Source: Cinnamomum chago
Taxonomy: Eukaryota; Streptophyta; Magnoliopsida; Laurales; Lauraceae
Reading direction: 5' to 3'
NCBI GenBank assembly: GCA_038049695.1
Contig: CP142460.1
Span: 24,496,501-24,560,500 of the forward strand
DNA: 64,000 bases
Shown: piece after piece, positions 1 to 7,949 of the stretch
Layout of the letters: each line of letters opens with the position of its first letter
How positions within the stretch are numbered: position 1 is the stretch's first letter
Program-made: the position numbers and the translations under genes
The notes under the pieces: model-generated
What the model saw: only the letters and a program-made list of their open reading frames with translations
What the model was told of the DNA's origin: nothing
Databases searched by the model: none

Positions 1-40
1 GGTCAGGCAACGCTCCTATAAAAAGGGTAACTTGGTTCTT
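1..40 (+). pseudogene. Integrase C-terminal fragment of Tat-type element D (left piece)
   Basis: The first 40 bases read VRQRSYKKGNLVL in frame 2. This matches the integrase end of element A near 14283-14322 (VRQRAYKKGDLVL). The frame stops at a TTCTT target site where solo LTR E begins, and resumes at 38835 after the second TTCTT. With one TTCTT copy removed, the join reads LVL-AVKRPM without a gap, so the two pieces were one gene. The rest of this integrase and the whole 5' part of element D lie outside the window. It is a broken remnant with no expected activity. Confidence 0.85.
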
Positions 41-594
41 TGTGCGACCCCGGACCAGGTTACCGAGGTCATAATCCGGGATCGGGACTAAACATGTGGA
101 GTGTGAGTCACATGTATTTAATTTCCCACAGGTGTCCGCGGTGAGGATATCACATCAATGTAACATTTATTTAAGTGCGGAAGTGTGTAGCAAATCAAAT
201 TGGTACGTTATTTCAAAATCACAAGACTAATAACATATGCAAATAATTTGATATCAGAGTGAACAATGATCATTAGCGTTTCCCAAAAGCGATTGTTAAA
301 GTTTATACAAAGATCATTTAATTAACATCCCAAAAATAAAGGCCAACAAAGGGCAGTACAACCCAAAATAATTCCTCAAAGAATAAGTTAGACAATTCCC
401 AAAATGTTATGTCTCTCGTGGCAACCGAATGTCTAAATGACATCATCGGCATACCACTCAACTAAACGTTGTGGTTCACCGAGCGCCCCATCAAGCTCCG
501 TCTCGGGATAAATAACGTCCGGACATGAGTTCCAAAGAGAAAGGGATAAGACATGACGGTCTGGCAGGCGGGTGAAAAGATAAAACAATATATA
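41..594 (-). mobile_element. Solo LTR E, distal end (piece 1 of 3)
   Basis: This is the end of an LTR lying on the minus strand. Its forward edge starts TGTGCGACCCCGG, and the far edge at 38829 ends GGGGTCTTACA, so the two edges are imperfect inverted repeats of TG...CA type. The 5-base TTCTT at 36-40 recurs at 38830-38834 as the TSD. The piece ends at 594, where element A entered with an ATATA duplication. No coding sequence is seen. E has no recognisable internal region, hence the solo LTR call; its parent lineage is not identified. Confidence 0.75.
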
Positions 595-1130
595 TGTTGA
601 CACCAAAAATGTCACTTTGCCTCTTCACACCAAAAGCTACATGGAGCCGCATCCTACCAAAAATAGGCAGGCGCCACTTCAAGCATCAGATTTTGTCAGA
701 ATCAAACAAAAACTGCAAGGTCATTCAAAACAACCAAAAGAGAGGTACACATGAAGTTTCGGGCCATTCCGACATCATTTGGCCTAGCTTCACTTCTCCA
801 ACAGCTAAGCAGCAGCCCCCGGAGGCGACAGTGTCGAAGACCCCAAATCTTCGATCAGAGCCTACGGATGATCTCAAAATACCTCCGAAAGGCTACATGT
901 CAAGTTTCAAGTCAAACCGACACCGTTTGACCCTCCGTCAACTCTCGAGCAGCAAAATCAAGCCCTTAGGTAGCGAGAACTACCGAGATCGTCACTCATC
1001 AAACAGAGCGCATGGGCGGCTTCTACATACCTCCAAAGGGCTGCACAACAAATTTCAGGTCAATCGGACATCGTTTGACCAGAAGTCAAAGCTTGACATT
1101 TCCCTCGTGGTGAAATAAAGGCGAGCATTT

Positions 1131-2030
1131 GCATGACTCCAAATGACTTCAAAACTCAAACGAAAGCCTATGGTTGGTCTTATCTACTGATGAGGGAGTC
1201 ACACGTCAAATTTCAGGTCAATCGGACATCGTTTGACCGAAAGTCAAAGCTCGGCATTTCCCTCGCGGCGAAATAAAGGCAAACGTTTGCATGACTCCAA
1301 ATGGCTTCAAAACTCAAACGAAAGCCTATGGTTGGTCTTATCTACTGATGAGGGAGTCACACGTCAAATTTCAGGTCAATCGGACATCGTTTGACCGAAA
1401 GTCAAAGTTCGGCATTTCCCTCGCAGTGAAATCAAAGTCAAGCGTTTGCATGACCCCAAACAGCTTCAAAGCTCAAACTAAAGCCTATGGTTGGTCTTAT
1501 CTACTGATGAGGGAGTCACACGTCAAATTTCAGGTCAATCGGACATCGTTTGACCGAAAGTCAAAGCTCGACATTTCCCTCACAGTGAAATCAAAGTCGT
1601 TTCCATGACCCCAAACAGCTTCAAAGCTCAAACTAAAGCCTATGGTTGGTCTTATCTACTGATGAGGGAGTCACACGTGAAATTTCAGGTCGATCGGACA
1701 TCGTTTGACCGAAAGTCAAAGCTCGGCATTTCCCTCGCGGTGAAATAAAGGCAAGCGTTTGCATGACTCCAAATGGCTTCAAAACTCAAACGAAAGCCTA
1801 TGGTTGGTCTTATCTACTGATGAGGGAGTCACACGTCAAATTTCAGGTCAATCGGACATCGTTTGACCGAAAGTCAAAGCTCGGCATTTCCCTCGCGGTG
1901 AAATCAAGTCAAGCATTTGCGGCCCCCCAAACGGCTTCAAAACCTGAACAAAAGCCTATGGTTGGTCTCGTCTACTGCTCAAGAAGCTACACGTCGAATT
2001 TCAGGTCATTCCGACATCGTTTCACCTAGT
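1131..2030 (+). repeat. 157-bp tandem repeat inside 5' LTR, six units
   Basis: Units begin at about 1131, 1289, 1448, 1604, 1761 and 1918. The spacing is 156-159 bp. Each starts with a form of CATGACYCCAAAYRGCTTC, continues through GTTGGTCTTATCTACTGATG, and ends near CCCTCGCGGTGAAAT. The last unit is the most divergent (starting GCGGCCCCCCAAACGGC). LTRs of B and of D/C carry only single, diverged forms of this unit, so the expansion seems specific to A. Confidence 0.9.
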
Positions 2031-2930
2031 TTCGACGCTTGACAAAAAATCGGCAGTTCTCCACAGCAAAGTCTTCGGCTTTTCAGAAAATGGGAAACTT
2101 TGCGATCCGATTTGCACGGCTTCTTGTCAGGTTTTCTTGAGGGAAATCCAGCCAATAAATGAGAGGAAATTCCAAGAAAAATGCAGGAGAAAACAGAAGC
2201 GAAAACGGACGAAAAACGGCGAAGAAAAGGCGACCGGAAGACGGGCCGCCGGACCTCGCCCAAAAACCCCATTTTTCGGGTACTTTTCGCGTTTCGAGTT
2301 GATTGGCCCCTGTTATTTTTCCAAAATCTGATTTTTTGTGCATGATATCCGTCGATCTTCATCAACATCACGGATCCATCACTGGAATCATTAGATCATC
2401 ATCGGACGCCTCAAGATCATCAAACGGCTGACCAAGAAAGCACACTTTCTGCCCGCCCGATCGCGAAATCGACTGGACAGATGTTGCTGGCCCGCTGACA
2501 TCAACCAATGTTTGAAATTGGATCACCATCCAACATCAAATGGTATGTGGGTCCATTGGTGATCATCGCAAGAAGAATCTCAAAGGATGCGGCATGGCCC
2601 GCGACTCTTCATGCGCCCGGGCAATCAATTAATGAAGTTAAATGACCCGTTTATGGCAAGTTAATGTGGTCATTAACTCATTATTTCGAACGGCCCAATC
2701 AAAAGCAAGCAAATGGGAGTTACAAGTCCAAGTAATCATGACATTAAAATCATGAAACTCCCATCATCATGGAGATTAAAGGCGATTAAATGCCCATCAC
2801 TCTCCATCGGCCAATCAAATTCAAGGAAAAAGGAGTTACAAAACAAGTAAATAAAAACTTGTAACTCCTCCCATCATGAGCATTAATACCATAAATGCTC
2901 ATAAACTCTCCTAAATGGCTACCAAAGGCC

Positions 2931-2940
2931 TATAAATAGG
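2931..2940 (+). promoter_or_regulatory. TATA box of A 5' LTR
   Basis: TATAAATAGG follows a well-conserved CCTAAATGGCTACCAAAGGCC context. The same motif and context recur at 20351 (A 3' LTR), 51422 (D/C LTR) and, as TATAAAAGG, at 35910 (B 3' LTR). Transcription would be expected to start about 30 bases downstream. No start-site data are available. Confidence 0.7.
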
Positions 2941-3767
2941 AGGGTCATTCCAAGGGAAACAGATCCAGAAAAATCGCTGGAAAATCATTCAAAGATCCAG
3001 AGAAAAATCGCCAGAAAATCATTCAAAAATCCTCGGAGAAATCTTTACAACTCTGCTCCTTCAAGAAAACTCTGCAGCAACCAACACTACAAGGTGATCA
3101 AAGCCCCTTGGGGGGCCACCCCCCCAAGGCCACCTCTCCTTCTATCCAACATGGCTAGATGTGGCTTTTCAGCCCGTCTACTCAGCTTTTTACCGGATAT
3201 AGGACCTTACCTTGGTCCTTATCCTCTAAAAATATGAGGTTGGAGCCAAGCCAAGAAATCAAGCATCAAAGTTCTCATCTGAAGGACGATGGCGGAGTCC
3301 ATACATGACTCGCGACCGTCGATCTGAACGGGTCCCCCCACAATCGCATGAAAAGTTAGATTCCATTTCTTTCTTTTCTATTGTATTGTATTTTTTCTTA
3401 AAGAGACACAAAATTCACATTTCTTGTCTTTTCATTATTGATGAGATTTGTAAACCGCCTTTCACGGCACCAAAATCGCCTTTCACGGCAAACAAAGAAA
3501 ATCGCCTCTCACGGCATTCAAAACAAACTTGTCTCTTTTCTTTAAAATATGTGTGCAATGGAAAGTTAGGAAAAAGTTGATTTCCTTTATACTTGTGAAG
3601 GTGAATCTCCGGATCACTACTCTAAATTCCAAGTAGAAAAGAAAATCTGGCATACCCACAAAATGTTGATACCCGCCTTTCTTTCTTCCCTCTCCCTCCT
3701 TCCTGACCCCGACAGACCCGGGGCGGATGGCAGCGGAGGAGGAACGGAGGGGCGCGGTCCATCAAGT

Positions 3768-3786
3768 TGGCATACCCGGTGGGACC
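3768..3786 (+). promoter_or_regulatory. Primer-binding site of element A
   Basis: TGGCATACCCGGTGGGACC begins three bases after the LTR end. TGG matches the CCA tail of a tRNA. The same site occurs in B at 23404 (one extra G) and C at 52243 (ending GGGATT). It is neither the tRNA-Arg-type site I associate with Ogre nor the initiator-Met site. I could not assign the primer tRNA. Confidence 0.65.
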
Positions 3787-3984
3787 CTATTCATTTGAGA
3801 ACACAATGTTTGGATTCTTTGGCTCCTTTTAGTTGGTGGCCTATGTTGGATCTTGCATCTAAAAAAAAACACATGAGATGGGATTCTTGGAAATTTCTTC
3901 TTTTGAGTTTATTTCCAGTCTTTCTTGTTTCTAAAAAAAAAAATCTCAAAAAGAAACGAAATCTGATTTATAAAAAATTTCAGA

Positions 3985-5115
3985 TTTCCCCCTTTTGGAT
4001 TCACAGTTGAGAAACTTTGGCTTCTTCCTTTTCGGACTTCGAGATCGCAGAAATGTTGAACTCATTTTCGGAATGAAACACCATTCGCTCTCTTCTATGA
4101 ATCCACAAAAAAAATCTGATTTAAAAAAAAAAACTTCAGATTTCTCCCTTTTGGGTTTAAGTTGAGAAACTTTGGTTTCTTCCTTTTCGGACTTCGAGAT
4201 CGCAGAAATGTTGAACTCATTTTCGGAATGAAACACCATTTGCTCTCTTCTATGAATCCACAAAAAAAAATCTGATTTAAAAAAAAAACTTCAGATTTCT
4301 CCCTTTTGGGTTTAAGTTGAGAAACTTTGGTTTCTTCCTTTTCGGACTTCGAGATCGCAGAAATGTTGAACTCATTTTCGGAATGGAACACCATTCGCTC
4401 TCTTCTATGAATCCACAAAAAAATCTGATTTAAAAAAAAAATTTCAGATTTCTCCCTTTTGGGTTTAAGTTGAGAAACTTTGGCTTCTTCCTTTTCGGAC
4501 TTCGAGATCGCAGAAATGTTGAACTCATTTTCGGAATGGAACACCATTCGCTCTCTTCTATGAATCCATAAAAAAAAATCTTTCAAAAAAAAAAAAACCA
4601 CTAAGGTTGCACAAATTGCGTTCTTTGACCAAAGTGGATCTAAGAAAAGCCTTGTCCAGAGTGTGGAGACAGCTAGACTGTTCTAGGCAAGGGTCCTCCA
4701 AACGGGTTCATTAAGTAAACCTACCCTTACCTGGGGGCTGATCTATCAACTGAGGTTTCATAAGATCGAATTGGAGATCTATGTGAACTCTTAAAAAAAA
4801 ATCTTCAAAAAAAAAAAAAAAAAGAACAAAAAAAAAACTTCTGTCATTTTTGGATTCATATTTGAGAAATCCTGGTTCCTTCCTTTTCGGACTTCGAGAT
4901 CGCAGAAATGTTGAACTCATTTTCGGATTGGAATACCATTTGCTCTCTTCTATAAAGTCCAATCTTGACACTTTCAAAAAAAAAAACTTCCGTCACTTTT
5001 GGATTCACATTTGAGAAATCCTGGTTCCTTCCTTTTCGGACTTTCGAGCTCGCAGAAATGTTGAGCTCATTTTCGGATTGGAATACCATTTGCTCTCTCC
5101 TATGAATCCAATCTT
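3985..5115 (+). repeat. About 150-bp tandem repeats in the A leader
   Basis: Units recur at 4011, 4166, 4321 and 4473, then at 4865 and 5014 after a 290-bp gap. Each carries CTTCCTTTTCGGACTTCGAG, ATCGCAGAAATGTTGAACTC and an A-rich tail. Fewer, more diverged units are found in the leaders of B (about 23620, 23765, 24165) and C (about 52445, 52620, 53010). The repeat is therefore an old part of this family's leader that was amplified in A. Confidence 0.85.
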
Positions 5116-5480
5116 GACCTTTCAAAAATCCCATCTCGTGTCCTTTCCAAGGATGCGATTTGCAACATTTGTGCCTAGCGGTGCTAGTACGCCCTTTCGG
5201 GTCTACTGTATTCGTAGCCGACACATTTGTATCTCAACCTTATATCACTTTACCTTGAGTGAGCTTTGCTTCTCGGTAATTTGAATTAAGGTTCACAATT
5301 GCTTCTAGCAGTCACTGGGAAGCTCATTCTGAGCTGACCCTACCTGCATTTAGAACAATTGTGCCCTCTATGGCTTTTCTGCCTTCCTCATGTTGCTTGG
5401 GCTGGGCCATGTCCCCTCGGGCGACTTGAAGAGGCGAAACCATAGTATTTTCCATTTATGATCACCATATTCTTGTGATT

Positions 5481-5505
5481 ACTAATGGATATGGTCTTGT
5501 TTCAG
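5481..5505 (+). promoter_or_regulatory. Possible intron end (branch point and acceptor) before gag
   Basis: ACTAAT at 5481-5486 is followed 15 bases later by TTGTTTCAG ending at 5505, which resembles a plant branch point plus 3' splice site. The gag ATG is 20 bases downstream. The same arrangement is kept in B (about 24632-24656) and C (about 53425-53450). Splicing in the leader would shorten the long repeat-rich 5' UTR. This is inference from sequence only, and no donor site was chosen. Confidence 0.35.
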
Positions 5506-5525
5506 AAGTTTTCCAAAAACTAACA

Positions 5526-7949
5526 ATGGCAGCTTCATTAACCATCACCTTTGATGAGAACAAGTACCAGTTCATGCTCCAAGACAAACAAACCAAGCGC
5601 ACTTACAAGCGCCCTGCTAGCTGCCGAAGCGTCATTTCCCTCGGCAACTCAGAAGACACCGGGTCAAACTCTACTCCCCGGACCATTGTCTTCGGGTCAT
5701 TGGGACCATTCCCACTACCCGCAGAAGAAACCGCACCTGCCAAGAAGCAGAGAACCGCCCCTCAACGTATCACTACAGTGATACCAAGGGTGATCATCAA
5801 GAAGCCTGAGGCCCGTAGCGCTCCTGCAAAACCTCAACCTACAAGAAACCAGGTCCGCTCAAAGACTTGGTCTCCAAGGCCTTCACCCAAACAGCGAAGG
5901 TCACAAACATCAGCAAAGCCAGCCTACCTGGCCCCGCTCAAGGAGAACCGGTTCTACCCTCTCGCATACATGAAAGAGGAGAAACCTACCCTCCGCCAAA
6001 GAAAACCAACTCAGCACGAGCCGGCTTGCTCATACAAGCCCAAAATCAAATCGTGCATCGTAAGGCCTCCGCAAGAACCTGCCAAGGCCTGCACATCTGC
6101 GAGTCGACCCTTCCTCTCAACAGGAGCCGAACTCGCCAAATTCAAAGCTTCGCTGCGACAGGCAAAGGACCGTGTCCAGATCCTGTCACTGTCAGTCTTC
6201 AAAGAAGACAAGCTCGGCTGCTGCGCACCAGGGACTACGTCCTTCATTGCCAGAGCACAGCCGGAGCTAACCGAAGCTCAAATTGCTCGTCGTATGCGCC
6301 GCCGTGCGGCATATCGACAAAAGAGATTAGAGAAGCAAAGAACCCAAGATTCTGCACTTCAGGTCTCCCAAAAATGGGTCGAAAAAGAAAGACCCGACCA
6401 AGTTGTTGCTGTCCATATGGTTGGCAAGACCAGAAGACGTCAGAAGTCAGCAACAAAAATCCATGTCAGGCGTCCGGTGACTTGCAGCGTCTCCCGGACA
6501 CGAAGACATAAAGAAAACTCTCCCTCTCCTTCAAGCCAAGGACATCGGAGTGACCACTCTTCGAGCTCTTCATCTAAAAGAATGAGCTCTAGCTCAGTCA
6601 CCAAGACAATATTTTCATTCAACTCTCGAGGAATAAACGTCCTGGTCACAAATGCTGAGCAACCTCCGCCACATGATGACGTAGCTGCACGCATCCAGCA
6701 GCTGGAACAAGGACAGCAGAGAATAGAGGCCCTAATGGAAAACCTCCTTCTCACTATCCAACGTCCGCCAAACAATGAAGCTCCTCCGAGCCATCAAGGT
6801 GACGAGGAAAATGCGGAAAACAGTGAGTCACGCGCCCTTACCAAAAAGGACGTTGACGATATCCTCGCCAAAGCAAAAGAAGAGGATACACTAAAGGAGC
6901 ATGGGATCAAGCCACCATATCCCTTGTGGATGGACTCAGTCCCGTTCCCTACAAAATTCAAGCAACCTACTCTCCAAACATATATGGGGAAAGGTTCAGC
7001 CAGACAGCACGTCATCCATTTCAAGATCCCGACGGGAGCTATTGCGGATCAAGATGCCCTCAAAATCCGCCTCTTTGCAAGTACCCTAAAAGGTACGGCC
7101 TTTGATTGGTACTCCACTCTGCCGGAGGACTCCATTCAAAATTGGGCCATGCTAGAGACACGCTTCCTAACCCACTTCAAAGGTGAGGATCATCCTGTTA
7201 CTATGGCTCAGCTCTGCAGCCTAAAACAGGGAGAGAATGAGTCAACATATGACTTCATTTACAAGTGGAAGGCAATGACATACAAATGCTCCGATGTACT
7301 GCCACAAGCGTCACTAGTCGACATCTGCCGAAACAACATGAGAGCAAGAATCCGCTCCATGATCATCGGCAACAAATCAAAGAACCTGGGAGAACTCCTG
7401 GAAGCAGCTATGGAAGCTGAAACGGTGATCAAAGACCTCAACAGTCAGAAATCATCAAAGAAAGAGCCGACTGCCATTGCAACCTCAAAATCAAAGAAAA
7501 AGGAGGTTCTCAATGTGCAAACCAAGTCAGCTCCTCAGCAGCCAAAGAAAGCTGAAAACAAAGCTGCAGGTAAAAAGCCTGAACTCTCTGATGCCTTCAA
7601 AGAACGAGTAGAGAAGAAATACCCGTTCGATGAAGATGTTGAAGAAATCTTTGGGGCACTTCTCGCAAACGGCAAACTTACATTGCCTGACCCCAAAAGA
7701 CCAGGAGATGTTGGCAAAACCAACGATCCTCGGTACTGTCCATACCATCATATGGTCTCGCATCCTCTCAGTCAATGCTTTGTTGTGAGAGAAAAGATAA
7801 ATGAGATGTGGAAAAACGGAGTCATTACCTTCGACAAAAACTATGGGTCTGCCTCCGTCAACATGGTGTCGTGTGGACAAAAACAAAAATCACCAAAAGA
7901 GAAGATCACTACTTCCTTCAAGGTGATAAAGATGACCCAAACGTCCTAA
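5526..7949 (+). CDS. gag: Gag of element A, ended by a premature stop
   Basis: Gag forms the virus-like particle. I chose ATG 5526 (MAASLTITFDENKYQ) because it is conserved in B and C and follows the acceptor-like site. The first 450 residues are basic and proline/serine-rich. A short coiled-coil-like stretch (IQQLEQGQQRIEALMENLL) follows near 6690. The retrotransposon capsid domain spans about 7003-7425, with WAMLETRFLTHF and STYDFIYKWKAM as typical motifs. A zinc-knuckle-like motif YCPYHHMVSHPLSQC lies near 7734. It is C-x2-H-x4-H-x4-C rather than CCHC. TAA at 7947 replaces CAA, which is kept in B and C; the frame continues unchanged into the protease region, so the stop is a mutation and not the gag end. 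Confidence 0.85.
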   Translation: MAASLTITFDENKYQFMLQDKQTKRTYKRPASCRSVISLGNSEDTGSNSTPRTIVFGSLGPFPLPAEETAPAKKQRTAPQRITTVIPRVIIKKPEARSAPAKPQPTRNQVRSKTWSPRPSPKQRRSQTSAKPAYLAPLKENRFYPLAYMKEEKPTLRQRKPTQHEPACSYKPKIKSCIVRPPQEPAKACTSASRPFLSTGAELAKFKASLRQAKDRVQILSLSVFKEDKLGCCAPGTTSFIARAQPELTEAQIARRMRRRAAYRQKRLEKQRTQDSALQVSQKWVEKERPDQVVAVHMVGKTRRRQKSATKIHVRRPVTCSVSRTRRHKENSPSPSSQGHRSDHSSSSSSKRMSSSSVTKTIFSFNSRGINVLVTNAEQPPPHDDVAARIQQLEQGQQRIEALMENLLLTIQRPPNNEAPPSHQGDEENAENSESRALTKKDVDDILAKAKEEDTLKEHGIKPPYPLWMDSVPFPTKFKQPTLQTYMGKGSARQHVIHFKIPTGAIADQDALKIRLFASTLKGTAFDWYSTLPEDSIQNWAMLETRFLTHFKGEDHPVTMAQLCSLKQGENESTYDFIYKWKAMTYKCSDVLPQASLVDICRNNMRARIRSMIIGNKSKNLGELLEAAMEAETVIKDLNSQKSSKKEPTAIATSKSKKKEVLNVQTKSAPQQPKKAENKAAGKKPELSDAFKERVEKKYPFDEDVEEIFGALLANGKLTLPDPKRPGDVGKTNDPRYCPYHHMVSHPLSQCFVVREKINEMWKNGVITFDKNYGSASVNMVSCGQKQKSPKEKITTSFKVIKMTQTS

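Larger units (their letters stand above)
595..3764 (+). repeat. 5' LTR of element A (3,170 bp)
   Basis: It begins TGTTGACACCAAAAATGTC and ends GGTCCATCA. The same ends are seen in B (21610, 23400 and 36699) and in the D/C LTR (39032, 52239). The LTR is unusually long because of a six-copy 157-bp tandem array at about 1131-2030. A TATA box lies at 2931, so U3 would run to about 2960 and R-U5 about 800 bp to 3764. The open frames across it (for example 594-1118) follow the repeat and are not genes. Its match to the 3' LTR is close apart from a 42-base hairpin present only in the 3' copy. Confidence 0.9.
3765..5525 (+). other. Leader of element A, from LTR to gag
   Basis: This 1.76-kb stretch separates the LTR from gag and has no supported gene. 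It holds the PBS, two blocks of about 150-bp repeats, several A-runs, and a conserved block at about 4601-4760 (starting CCACTAAGGTTGCACAAATTG) that is also present in B near 23888 and C near 52757. Another block conserved in all three elements runs from about 5100 to 5470. The minus-strand open frames here follow the repeat and are not convincing genes. Confidence 0.7.

Noticed and set aside
594..1118. Open frame of 174 codons at the start of the A LTR, and similar frames at 1291-1608, 18206-18493 and others
   Set aside because: They lie wholly in LTR sequence, follow the 157-bp repeat, and show no protein family features. The frame is a by-product of stop-free repeat units.
4095..4601. Minus-strand open frame of 168 codons with repeated FHSENEFNISAISKSEKEE
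   Set aside because: It is the leader tandem repeat read backwards. The protein repeat exactly follows the DNA period.
5551..6511. Alternative-frame open frames inside gag (for example 5867-6511) and minus-strand frames in pol
   Set aside because: They are shadows of the conserved gag-pol frame, which alone carries domain motifs and is kept in B and C.
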